Shown here one piece after another: positions 52,671-62,446 of a DNA stretch of 64,000 nt. The stretch comes from Muscardinus avellanarius. Taxonomy: Eukaryota; Chordata; Mammalia; Rodentia; Gliridae. The translations under genes and the position numbers were made by a program. Each line of letters begins with the position of its first letter. The stretch's first letter is position 1. The notes under the pieces were generated by a model. That model was not told where the DNA came from and did not search any database. It saw only the letters and a program-made list of their open reading frames with translations. The DNA lies in contig OY726567.1 of NCBI GenBank assembly GCA_963383645.1, forward strand, positions 72,500,947 through 72,564,946, given 5' to 3'.

Positions 52671-53085
52671 CAGACTCTGGACTGGGGTCTGGGACTGGGT
52701 TGGTGCCCGCTGGGGACAAACTTCAAAACTGGGAGTTCTCTGCATGAACTCCCATGTAGAATACAATATTTATCAAAGTCCAAGTCATTAAAAGCGTGCT
52801 CATTTGAGACTCACGTATGTATTATTAAAACCCAGTAGTGACCACAGCGACTGTTTAGAACTTCGCCCAAACAAAAACAGGGCGGAGAAGCTGGTGGCTA
52901 GTGCTGTGTCTACTTGCCGGTGCGTGGTGCGAACAAAAACCCACTGACTTTTAGTTGGTTTTATGGTTGCTTTCAATTCTCTGTCTGCCCCATCAGAGAG
53001 ATGGCTCTCATTGCCCTCCCTGTGCTGATCAACACTCACCCCACTCTTCTCAAGTTCCTTGGACCCTACATTTATCGTTTTTATT
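52671..53085. other. unique sequence
   Basis: No repeat or gene is recognised. Confidence 0.4.
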
Positions 53086-53087
53086 TT

Positions 53088-53505
53088 TATACTGGGGATT
53101 GAATCCAGGGGCATTCTACCTCTGAGCTATATCCTCAGCCCACCCCCTTTTAATTTTGAAACAGGGTCTTGTTAAGTTTCTGAGAGTCTCATCAACTAAG
53201 TTGCTGAGGCTGCCCTCAGACTCGCAATCCTCATGTCTCAGCCTCCCAAGTATTAGAATGACAGGTGTGTACCACTGTACCTGGCTAAATGTAACCTTTT
53301 TTTTTTTGTTGTTATTTGTTTTGGTGCTGGGGATTGAATCCAGGGGGCATTCTACCTCTAAGCTGCATCCTGGCCCTTTTTAATTTTTATTTTGAAACAG
53401 GGTCTTACCAAATTGTGGAGGGCCTTGCTAAATTGCCGAGACTGTCCTCGAACCCGCAATCTTCCTGTCTCAGCCTCCCCCAAACTGGGGTTACAGGGTA
53501 TGTTA
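53088..53505 (-). mobile_element. two minus-strand SINEs, type A
   Basis: 53090-53284 (GGGGATTGAATCCAGGGGCA to CCACTGTACCTGGCTAAA) and 53318-53500 (GGTGCTGGGGATTGAATCCA to CTGGGGTTACAGGG). Confidence 0.87.
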
Positions 53506-54038
53506 CCTCCCCACTCCGACTCTTGAACCCAACTTTGACACAAATCTTCCTGTGCTGTTCACACCTGTTAGTGCCTGGGCAGGCGCAGGGGGCCGGGTTA
53601 GGGCTCACTCCTTTCTGCTGGGACTTCAGAGCTGCCCTGCGGTGGTGGGGGTGGGGGTGCTCAAAGGGCAGGCGACAGTCCTGGGGGCCACAAGGTTAGA
53701 GTCTGAAGACCCCTTGGGTGGAGTAGACAGGTGCAGGCATGCCGCCCCGAGCATCCTTCTGCAGGTGACTCATCCTGCGATCCTGGCCCCGGCGCGGTGG
53801 CTCTTTCGGTTTCTCTTGTGCAAGCAGGATGGCACAGAGGTGCAGTCTCAACCTCCTGCCACCGCCTCCTCCCCTCTCTCCTCCACCTCTTTTGCTGCCT
53901 GCCTCAGAGTGGAAAGTTTTATTAAAGTGCCTTTGTTATTGAGACTCTGGAAGGAATGAGGTGTTCTGAATAAAAGGGAGGAGAAGCCACCTGTGCATTT
54001 CCTTCCTACTCTTTTGTTCTTGAGCTGCTCAAATATTG

Positions 54039-54040
<2 letters not shown>
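53506..54040. other. SINE-free sequence, possible regulatory element
   Basis: AGTTTTATTAAAGTGCCTTT then GTTATTGAGACTC at about 53910 is AT-rich and SOX-like within GC-rich flanks. The 135-codon frame at 53552-53959 has no domain. Confidence 0.3.
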
Positions 54041-54095
<55 letters not shown>

Positions 54096-54290
54096 GGGAG
54101 TTGAACCCAGAGGTATTTTACCTGCAAGCCACACCCCCAGCCCTACTTTATTTCTTTGTTTTGGAACAGAATCTTGCTAAGTCGCTGAGGGTTCTCACTA
54201 AATTGCTGAGACTGGCCTCTGACCTGCGATCCTTCTGTCTCAGCCTCCCAAGTACTGGGGTTACAGGTGGGCGCTACCACACTAGGCTTT
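54041..54290 (-). mobile_element. (TG)n and B1-dID SINE, type A
   Basis: (TG)n 54042-54090 runs into TTACTGGGAGTTGAACCCAG. The B1 half ends CTACCACACTAGGC. Confidence 0.88.
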
Positions 54291-54985
54291 CAAACATAGA
54301 TTTAAAACTGGGTTTCTCTGTTCACACGGAGTAGGGGAAATGGAGAGGGTATGTTTCCTTCCTGAGCCCACTCAGAGAGGCCAGCTGTTTGGAGAAGGGG
54401 CGTGGAAGGAGATGGCAGATTGATATGAAAGGGGAAGGGTCTCTGCTGCTCCCCACTCCTCCGGCAGAGCCCCACCTGGGACTCTCTGAGGGCTTTCTCT
54501 GTTGAGTTGAGCGCCAGAGCCATGGCTCAGCCTGTAATCCCAGGAATCTCCTCGGCCATGGGCACGGCTTCACAGGTCCCCGCGGGAAACCCTTCGGGAA
54601 TATGGGATCCGCGTTAAATGACCTCAGGTTGAGAAGCAGGAAGCTGGCTTTGGGAGCTCTTTCCCATACCTGTGAGCCTCCCGAAAGGTGGTTTATAAAT
54701 ATAAAACGTGGCTCTGACTGCAGTAAAGCTTTATGTCCCGAGTGATATAAATAACAGACATCAAGAAAGGACAGAAGCTCAGCCTCGGTGAGTAAGGCCA
54801 TTCTCCCTCCTGATCCCGGCCGCCAGACCTGCGGGAGGACCGCAGACCCCAGGCACCAGGGGCGCCGGCTTTGAGAACTCAGGTCCATTCCGGCCTTTGG
54901 AGAGCGAAGCTTTCTCCTCTCCCTGTGGCGCCCTCTGCTCCCAGGGCTCCTCTTCCTCCCGCCCCCAGGGGGCGCCCTCCCCGCA
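54291..54985. other. SINE-free interval, candidate conserved element at 54680-54790
   Basis: GGTTTATAAATATAAAACGT, TAAAGCTTTATGTCCC and GTGATATAAATAACAGACAT lie within 80 bp. These are AT boxes of CDX/HOX type. A 277-codon minus-strand frame crosses the area, but its composition is not protein-like. Confidence 0.35.
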
Positions 54986-55172
54986 CAGCACCCGGGCCCT
55001 GCCCTGCCTTTCCCCTGGGCTCCCAACCCTGCTTCCAAGGCTGACCTCAAAGGTCGCCTCTTCCACAAAGCCCTTCCACACCTCACCACCTCAAGGGGGA
55101 ATCGTACAACCGCCCCCTGTGTGCTGCTATGTTGAACCTTTATGTAGAATCTCAATTATTCCTTACAATAAC
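54986..55172 (+). mobile_element. L2 fragment
   Basis: GGCTGACCTCAAAGGTCGCCTCTTCCACAAAGCC is close to the L2 block CTCAAATGTCACCTCCTCAGAGAGGCC. AGAATCTCAATTATTCC follows. Confidence 0.5.
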
Positions 55173-55468
55173 TTCATGGCAAGCCAGGTGTGTAGGTGTG
55201 TACCGGATGATCGCAGGTTCGAGGCCAGTCTCAGGAATTCAGTGAAATATTGGCAAGTTAGCAAGATCCTGTTTTAAAATAAAGAACAAAAATAACGCCG
55301 GGCGTGGTGACGCACGCTAGTAATCCCCGAGCTTGGGAGGCGGAGACAGGAGGATCGCGCAGGTTCGAAGCCAGCCGCGCTGGTGTAAGAGACCCTGTTT
55401 CAAAAATATAAAATAGGTTTGGGAGTATAGCCCGGAGGAAGAAGGGATTCCAGGAACCCCAGTACCAC

Positions 55469-55503
<35 letters not shown>

Positions 55504-55542
55504 GGGCTAGGGGTTTAGAATGCCTTTGGGTTCAATCCTCAG

Positions 55543-55586
<44 letters not shown>

Positions 55587-55590
55587 GGCA
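55173..55590 (+). mobile_element. nested SINEs: type Y inside an older copy with (CA)n tail
   Basis: Old B1 half (55175-55290), complete type Y copy (55296-55500, 31-base A tail), old ID half (GGGCTAGGGGTTTAGAATGC) ending in (CA)n at 55545-55583. Confidence 0.88.
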
Positions 55591-55975
55591 AAACTTAATG
55601 TCTTAGTCTGGGCTTCCCCAGAAGCCAGCTCTGAGACAAGGATTTCTGCGCAAATCATTTATTTTGTAGGGAGTCCCCAGGAAACAGTGGTAGGGAGAGA
55701 AAAAAAGGAGAGGAAAGGAAGGCCCAGGATACCTTCAAATCCCGGGACGCCTGGCTTAGGGATAAATTCATCTTAATCTCTTTTGACCGGAGACCTGTGC
55801 CTTTAAGTATCTCCTTCTTGCAGAGACTGAGCTTTGAGGTCTGGGCTCTGAGCTCTGCTCAGGGATGAGCAAGCATGCGACCCCAGCTCTGTCTCTGCCA
55901 GTCCCTCAGCACAGGAGCGCACATGCTGCTGTGGGAAGCTAAGAGGTAGGCACGGACTGGGTGTGGTCCCAAGGA
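55591..55975. other. unique sequence
   Basis: A TCTTAGTCTGGGCTTCCCCAG start could be the edge of an old element. No gene. Confidence 0.35.
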
Positions 55976-55977
55976 GG

Positions 55978-56110
55978 GGACTGGCCGGGTCACTCAATTT
56001 TGCAGACCAGGAAGCTGTGCTAAGCTAAGCACAGTAATCAGCTAGTGGCCGCTGATTGCACTGGGAACTAAGATGCAAACCCAGGTCTGTCTCCCTGGTG
56101 GATTCCTACT
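55978..56110 (+). mobile_element. MIR fragment
   Basis: CAATTTTGCAGACCAGGAAG, AATCAGCTAGTGGCCGCTGA and AAGATGCAAACCCAGGTCTGTCTCC match the MIR 3' half. Confidence 0.68.
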
Positions 56111-56214
56111 GGCTCTTGGTGTAGCCTCTGGCCTTCACTCTGATGCCCCATGCACAGCACCAAGAAGAGCCAAGTTACACAGGAAAAAGCTCAGACAGCA
56201 CCCACAAACAAACC

Positions 56215-56330
56215 ATCAGCCCCCCTGGCCCCAGGGCCTTTGCTTTTTCACCCTTGTGCTCCTGGGGGCCTGGCACACACCTCCTTGCCTATACTTTGAG
56301 GTCAAAAACTGTCAAATTTGAATTGGTTCC
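56215..56330 (+). mobile_element. L2 fragment, weak
   Basis: CCCCAGGGCCTTTGCTTTTTC followed by GGGGCCTGGCACACACCTCC resembles the L2 block GGGCCTTTGCAC...CTGCCTGGAA. Confidence 0.4.
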
Positions 56331-56383
56331 CTTCTGTTATGTGAAAAAGGACAAATTCACTATCAAAAAAAAAAGCCAACCAG

Positions 56384-56570
56384 GCACAGGAGCATGCACT
56401 TGTAATCTCAGTACTTGGGAAGTTAAAATAGGAGGATCACAGGTTCGAATTCAGCCTCGGCAACTTAGCAAGACCCTGTTTCAAAACGAGAGATAAAAAG
56501 AGGGCTTGGGTGTAGCTCCAAGGTAAAATGTCTCTGGGTTCAATCCCTAGTAACAAAAACACTCCCAAAG
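56384..56570 (+). mobile_element. B1-dID SINE, type A
   Basis: CCAGGCACAGGAGCATGCAC to CAATCCCTAGTAACAAAAAC. Confidence 0.87.
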
Positions 56571-56699
56571 TCCCCTCCCCCAAACAACCCCCCCCAAAAA
56601 AAATATAAAACCCAGAAAATCAACAACAAAGACTTGTAAAAATAAAGAAGGTCATTTAGTGAATGTAATAATGACAGTTCCCAGGGAAGAAATGCGTTT

Positions 56700-57125
56700 T
56701 GGAGCATGATTGTTTCAGTTACTTTTATGTCACTGTAACCAAAATACCAGAACAACTTGGAGGAGGAGAGGCTTATTTGACTCACGGATTCCGAGGGTCA
56801 GTCTATGATCAGCCAGCTTCATGGCAGCGGGCGGCTGCAGAGACAGTTGCTCAGCATCATGGGAGCAGGAATAAGAGGAAGGGACGAGGGACTGATAGAG
56901 TCCCCAGGGCCCTGTCCCTGGGAACCTCCCTCCTCCAGCTACGCTCCACCCACTTACAGTTACCACCCAGAAAACCCATTCAAATTATTAGTTTATCAAT
57001 GGATTTACCATGGCTAAGGTGAGAGCCCTGATTCAGTTCTTTCACCTTCTGAAACATTTCTGCACTACCAACACGTGAGCTTTTCTGGGGGACATATCCT
57101 AGCCAAGCCATGACTGATTATTGTT
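56700..57125 (-). mobile_element. MaLR-type LTR, antisense, best preserved copy
   Basis: TCACTGTAACCAAAATACCAG, GAGAGGCTTATTTGACTCAC, CATCATGGGAGCAGGAATAA, TACAGTTACCACCCAGAAAA and GGGGGACATATCCTAGCCAA. The order and wording match an LTR family I know from squirrel genomes, which supports the host inference. Confidence 0.68.
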
Positions 57126-57842
57126 CTGGGGACTCAGCTGTCCCCCCTAGGGTTCAGATTCCCCCTTATATTTTATTTTCTGCTCTTGGCCAAAGGTGAG
57201 AAGAAGGATTGAAAGTTATTATCTGGAGATTGAACGCCAGGCCGCAGTGTAACTGGAGCCCCAAAGCTCAACATGAGGCCTGTGCTTCCGTCCTCGCAGG
57301 AGACCAGTGCTTGGGGTCAGAGGCCACGTTCATAAAGAATCCCAGCTTGCCTCTGCGGTGCCGGCTTCTTAATGGCTCTGCATAAATATTTCCCCGAAGG
57401 CCAACAAATTAATGACTCAGAGGACCCTTGAAAGCCTTGTGAGTGGAGAAACTAAACAGAAGACCCAATTTCTTTGGCTCAAGAGTTATTGGGATCAAGC
57501 TGGATTTGGCTTCTTTTGTTTACTCAATTTGTTTCCAAGAGTAAATTTTGGGTACACAGATCATTAAGGATAAAAAGGTGCTCCAGTGTACTGGAATCTA
57601 TTTGAGAAACAAGTAAAAAAAAAGGCAACAAGATAGAAAATGGATGGCGTCCGTGTCTCTAGACATGGTTGTTGATCAAAATGGCGCTAGACAGGGTAAA
57701 CTGTGGACAATTGACTTAGGGTGAATCTTGCCTTTCTCCCAATTTTCCATGGCAAAAGTTTCTTTTTGTCAAAAATGAAAGTGAAATGTGTTATTTGGGT
57801 GTAGGGCCTGGAATCTAGGGGACTTAGGAAATAGTCATTTCA
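57126..57842. other. SINE-free interval, candidate conserved non-coding element
   Basis: GCATAAATATTTCCCCGAAG and CAACAAATTAATGACTCAGA (AP-1-like TGACTCA) at about 57380-57420, then TTGTTTACTCAATTTG (forkhead-like) at 57516. No frame or splice pattern. Confidence 0.38.
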
Positions 57843-57849
57843 GTTTTGC

Positions 57850-57894
<45 letters not shown>

Positions 57895-58068
57895 TTGATT
57901 GAACCCAGGGACGTTCTACCTGTAAGCTACACCCCCAGCCCTATTTTCAGTTTTATTTTGAAGCAGGGCCTCACTAAATTGCTGAGGCTGGCCTTGAACC
58001 TGTGATCTTTCTATTTGAGCCTCCCAAATATTCAGATTATAGGCATGCGCGACCACACCTGGAACAAC
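57850..58068 (-). mobile_element. (CA)n and B1-dID SINE
   Basis: (CA)n 57852-57888, then CATTGATTGAACCCAGGGAC with a shortened ID start. The B1 half ends GCGACCACACCTGGA. Confidence 0.85.
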
Positions 58069-58189
58069 AGTGTTTTCTGGGATCAGTTTCCCAACAAGCT
58101 GATTGAATCCAATCCCCACCTCCAACATGGCTGCCTTGTTTCCATGAGATATGGGGCTATTCTATCAAAACCAGAACAAATGGGCTGAA

Positions 58190-58507
58190 ATCAAGTTTCG
58201 GCAGGGCGTGTTGGCTCCAGAGGCTGTCCTTTGCTCTTCCAGGTTCTGTGGCTATCAGCCATGCTGGCATCCTTTGCTTGCAGCTGTGTGGCTCCTGTCT
58301 CTGCCTTTGTCTGCAAGTGGCCTCCTCCTCTGTAGTCAGCCTTCTCTCTGTCCCCTTGTACAAGGATCTAGGTGGTTGTGTTAAGGGCTGAACAGATAAT
58401 GCAGGATGCTACCCTCACCTGAAGATTTTCGCCACAACTTCAAAGCCCCATTTTCTTTCTCTCTTTCTCTTTCTTTCCTTCCTTCCTTCCTTCCTTCCTT
58501 CCTTCCT

Positions 58508-58564
<57 letters not shown>

Positions 58565-58850
58565 TTTTTTTTTTTTTGGTGGTACTGGGGTTGGAACCCA
58601 GAGGCGTTTCTACCTCTGGGCTAAACTCCTAGACCTATTTTATATTTTGTTTGGAAACAGGGTCTCACTAAGTTGCTGAGAGCCTCACTAAGTAGTTGAG
58701 GCTGACTTCGAACCTGTGCGATCCTCCTGTCTCAGCCTCCCAAGCGCAGGGATTACAAGCGTGCGCCACCACGCCCGGATCAAAGCCCCTTTTTCTATAT
58801 AAGGTGGCATCCCTGGGTGGTGGGTGTGGGGATGCAGATGTCTTTTGAGG
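58190..58850 (-). mobile_element. MLT1-like MaLR LTR, antisense, split by a SINE
   Basis: GGCTCCAGAGGCTGTCCTTT, TGTCTCTGCCTTTGTCTGCAAGTGGCC and AGATAATGCAGGATGCTACC lie before the SINE. TATATAAGGTGGCATCCCTG and GATGCAGATGTCTTTTGAGG lie after it. Confidence 0.65.
58439..58796 (-). mobile_element. B1-dID SINE, type M, with long CCTT/CTTT tail
   Basis: TCAAAGCCCC flanks the insertion (58440 and 58780). The pyrimidine tail is 58450-58577 and the body is 58579-58779. Confidence 0.92.
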
Positions 58851-58971
58851 GTGACTTTTTTCAAAGTCTCACATGTCTTCTTTAATTTATTTTCTACTCA
58901 CCTGCCAACGTTTTTTAATGTTTTACTTCTCATTTACTTATTTTTAAAGTAATCGAGTAATTTCTAATCTA

Positions 58972-59275
58972 ATAATTAATGCTTTAGCCGGGCGTGGTGG
59001 TGCACACCTGTAATCCTAGTACTTGGGAAGCAGAGACTCCAGGAGGATCACAGTTCACAGCTGGCCTCAGCAACTTTGCAAGATCATGTTTCAAAGCAAA
59101 AAAGTAAAAAAAGGTCAGGGATGAGGCTCAGAGATAGAATGCACCCGAGTCCTGAGTTCCAAAATAGTGAGACTCTATTTCAAAATAAAAAGAACTGGCA
59201 GCGTGCAGCTCAGAGGTAGAATGCCCCTGAGTTCAATCCCCAGTACCAAAATTAAAAATAAAAATGAATGCTTTA
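58972..59275 (+). mobile_element. composite SINE: B1, ID, partial B1, ID
   Basis: A B1 half and a damaged ID half (58985-59150) are followed by the B1 3' end (AATAGTGAGACTCTATTTCA) and a complete ID half to AATCCCCAGTACC (59245). AATGCTTTA flanks the whole (58979 and 59265), so it may have inserted as one unit. Confidence 0.8.
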
Positions 59276-59620
59276 ATCTTTAAAAATTCAAAGATCTTTT
59301 CATATCCTAATGTTGATTATGAAACTATAAAATAACATGTCATTAATTTGTCTAATATACTTTTATTGGCGCATTATAATTATACGTCATAGCGAGGTTT
59401 AAAGTGGTATAAATTACACATGCACGCAGCACTCGGTGTGTTTCCCTCTGCGTCCCACCCCACTCCCTCCTGCTCTCTTCTGTACATTTTAGTGAGATTG
59501 GTAGTGATACTTTCATGTTTGGACATAATCCTATTCGAACTGCATCCTTCCTTAAGTCTCACTTTTCTCTCCCCGCCTCCCTCCCCCAGCTGTTCTACTT
59601 GTCCATTTAACTAAAGTTCC
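59276..59620. other. AT-rich then pyrimidine-rich unique sequence
   Basis: No gene. It may be the L1 5' continuation of the fragment that follows, but this is not provable. Confidence 0.35.
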
Positions 59621-59661
59621 TCCCTCCCTCCCTCCCTTCCTTTGTCCTTCCTTCTTCCTTC

Positions 59662-59729
<68 letters not shown>

Positions 59730-59935
59730 TTGTGGTACTAGAGATGGAACCCAGGGGGCTTTCTACCTCCAAGCTACATCTATTTTATATTTTATTTGGA
59801 AAATATAAAATATTTAGGTCTCACTAAGTTGCTGAGAGCCTCACTAAGCTGCCGAGGCTGGCCGTGAACCTGCGATCCTCCTATCTCAGCCTCCCAAATA
59901 CTGGTATTACAGGCGTGCACCACCACGCCCAGCTC
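59621..59935 (-). mobile_element. B1-dID SINE with long (CTTT)n tail and altered linker
   Basis: (CTTT)n 59660-59728. The linker TATTTTATATTTTATTTGGAA is followed by AATATAAAATATTTA, a local palindrome produced by a small inverted insertion. The B1 half ends ACCACGCCCAGCTC. Confidence 0.88.
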
Positions 59936-60610
59936 TGAAGTTTCTTTGGCTTCCTACTTTCGTCCTAGTTTCCACGTATGGGAGGAAACAACCTTTGACT
60001 TTCTGAGACTGGGTGATCTCACTTGGCATAATATTCTCCAGTTCCGTTCATTTTTCTGTGAATTACATAATTTTGTTCTTCATGGCTAAGTAAAATTCCA
60101 CTGTGCGTATCTACCATATTTTCTTTATTCATTCATCTGCTAATGGACTGCTAGGTTGGTTCCATGGTTTGACTATTGTGAACTGTACTGCTATAAACAT
60201 GGGTAGGCAGGTCTTACTGAAAGTGGAAGTCCGGCGCAGAAAAAAACCAAGGCCGCCGTCAGAGATAAGCAAGCAAGTAAGCAAAAGCTTCATTAAGACA
60301 GCCCAGCTCCCTTTTATATCAGGCAGCTGGGGATTTTTTTTTTTAAAGGAGGGGGCTTCCGCTCACGGCGGAAGATCGCACAAAGTACGGGGCGTTTACT
60401 GATTGGGTGGCTCATACCCCAGTGAGCGTGTTATCCAGGGGACTGGTTGTTGGGCATCCCGTGGCCCCCTTTGGCTGGCTATGAGGTAGCCAGCACAATC
60501 CGGAAGAGAAGCCGGAGAGGCGCCATCTTTGGCATGACTGGGCTGCTTATCCTAACACTATAATATTTGGGCTTTAATTCTTCTGGAAAGATACCGAGGA
60601 GTGGTACAAC
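59936..60610 (-). mobile_element. L1 3' end, antisense, split by an LTR
   Basis: GATCTCACTTGGCATAATAT, TAAAATTCCACTGTGCGTAT, GCTATAAACATGGGTAGGCA, then after the insertion TTTAATTCTTCTGGAAAGAT and ACCGAGGAGTGGTAC. It is better preserved than the other L1 pieces. Confidence 0.82.
60218..60557 (-). mobile_element. solo LTR, 340 bp, inserted in the L1
   Basis: On the minus strand it begins TGTTAGGATAAGC and ends CCACTTTCA. It contains AAGATGGCGCC (YY1-like) about 25 bases in, an ACCCAATCAG CCAAT-type box, and GATATAAAAGGG as a TATA box about 100 bases before the end. The CpG-containing U5 is short. A target duplication was not resolved. The layout resembles IAP/ERV2-type LTRs. No viral coding sequence is present. 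Confidence 0.6.
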
Positions 60611-61181
60611 CCATAGAACCCAACTATACAACTCCGCAGTACCTTTCCAAAAGAACTGAATTCAGTTCAGCTTCTAAGGGACCTCAGCTCCAACACTTGA
60701 CAGGGAATGAGGCTCAGTCTTTCAAGGACTCGTTTATTAATTTGTTGTGCTCATATTTCACTAACAATTGCATCTACACGAGACTGAGCGGTATACTTAA
60801 GCTCTATGAGGATTGTTTATTGACTTGAAACTGTAATTCTGAGACACAGAATTACGTGGTCAGCTTGCACAGGCATTTTAATGATAATAATTCAAGAAAA
60901 AAGGAAGTCAGGGAGAACCTGGGTGGGCAGGGACTCCCCTGCCACTTGACACATCCCTGGTCTTCAGTCTGTGATTCATAATTTGCTGTATCTGGTGGGA
61001 GGGAGGTTCACCTGCGGGGCCGCTGGCCAGGGCGAGCCCCACCCTCCCAGCGGAGCACCAAGTCGAGGTCCTGACGCCCTTGTTAACTAGCTCAGCTTTC
61101 CTGGAGGGGCTGACAGCCACAGTACTGTGTTCAGAGGTGTGTCCACTGGATCATCCATTCATTGGTTCTCTCTCTTTTTAT
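60611..61181. other. unique sequence
   Basis: AT-rich in the first half (TTTCACTAACAATTGCATCT at 60756), GC-richer later. No gene. Confidence 0.4.
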
Positions 61182-61380
61182 TTTTTGGTACTGGGGTTTG
61201 AACCCAGGGGTGTTCTACCTCTGAGTTACACCCCATCCCTTTTTATCTGTTTATTTATTTAGGGTCTTGATAGGTTGCTGAGGGTCTTACTAGGTTTCTG
61301 AGGCTGTTCTCAAACCTGTGATCCTCCTGTCTCAGGCTCCCAAGAACTGGGATTCCAGGCACGTGCTACCATGCCCAGCA
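61182..61380 (-). mobile_element. B1-dID SINE, type A
   Basis: GGTACTGGGGTTTGAACCCA to GTGCTACCATGCCCAGCA. Confidence 0.87.
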
Positions 61381-61875
61381 TTCATTCTCCATTTCGTTGT
61401 GCCTGGCAGTGGGAGCTCCTTCAGAGCGGGCAGAGGGAGATTCAGGAAAAGCTTTTGTGAGGGAGTGACATTTCAATAGAGACCCACAGATGAGGAGGCT
61501 TTCCTTAGCCAGCAGCAAGCACTGACTGCAGGGGAGTACAGAGGGACCAGTGCACAAAATATCCAGAGGCTGAGGAGAAAAGACCCCTGTGGACTCAAGG
61601 GGCGGACAAGGGGGGCAGCTGTCTCAAGTGCAATGACTGTGGTCAGGCATACGCCACGCTGGGGCGAGCTCTGGTGCCCATTGGGGAGTTTGCCTCTACT
61701 TGGAACCCAGAGGAAGTCACGCAAGGTCTGGGGGACGTGCCCCTGGGGGTGTTTTAAGAGCATCCCTCACTCTGGCTGCTGTGTATGGAAGGCACCAAGA
61801 AGGTGAGGATGGGGTGGGAGACCAGGAAAAGCCGCTGGGGATGTCTGAGGGTGATGTGGTGGTCTCTGGATGTGG
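61381..61875. other. unique sequence
   Basis: No repeat or gene is recognised. Confidence 0.4.
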
Positions 61876-61879
61876 CACT

Positions 61880-62446
61880 TTGGCTTTATTCTGTGTACCT
61901 CACCCCCAATCTTCAAAATTCATGTGTTGGGAGGCTGAGACAGGAGACAGGAAGATTGCAGTCCAAGTGCAGCCTCAGCAACTTAGCAAGGTCTGGTTTC
62001 AAAGTAAAAAGGGCTGGGAGTATAATTTGAAGGTAGAATGTTTCTGGGTTTAATCCCCAGTGCCACACACAAGAAATTTAAAAATTCATATGCAGAAGCT
62101 CTAATTCCCACTGCCTCACAATGCAGCTGTGTTTGGAGAGGAGACCCTCTATAGAGGTGATAAAGGTAAAATGAAGTGACTGAGGTGGACCCTAATCCAG
62201 TCTGACTGGAGTCCTCATAAGAGGAGATCAGGACACAGTTAAACTCAGAGGGATGACCTTGAAAGGACACAGGGAGAAGAGATCTTCAAGCCTCTCTCCA
62301 AGAGAGGCCCCAGGAGGTACCAACATGCTCATACCTTGATTTTATATTTTTAGGCTCCAGAACTGTGAGAAAATAACTTTCTGCTGTTTAAACACCCCGG
62401 CCTCTGGCATTTTGTTATAGCAGCTGAGCTGACTAATACACACTAT
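61880..62446 (+). mobile_element. MLT1-like MaLR LTR, sense, split by a SINE
   Basis: CCAATCTTCAAAATTCATGTG is interrupted, then resumes AAAAATTCATATGCAGAAGC, CTAATCCAGTCTGACTGGAG, TCCAGAACTGTGAGAAAATA and GGCATTTTGTTATAGCAGCT. This is nearly complete and unmistakable MLT1 order. Confidence 0.85.
61915..62090 (+). mobile_element. SINE inserted in the MLT1-like LTR
   Basis: B1 without its first 40 or so bases (GGGAGGCTGAGACAGGAGAC), ID half GGGCTGGGAGTATAATTTGA. AAAATTCATGTG (left) and AAAATTCATATG (right) are the duplication. Confidence 0.88.

Noticed and set aside
54322..55155. 277-codon minus-strand open frame
   Set aside because: It runs antisense to an L2 fragment and GC-rich unique DNA, has no recognisable domain, and includes low-complexity Arg/Gly stretches.
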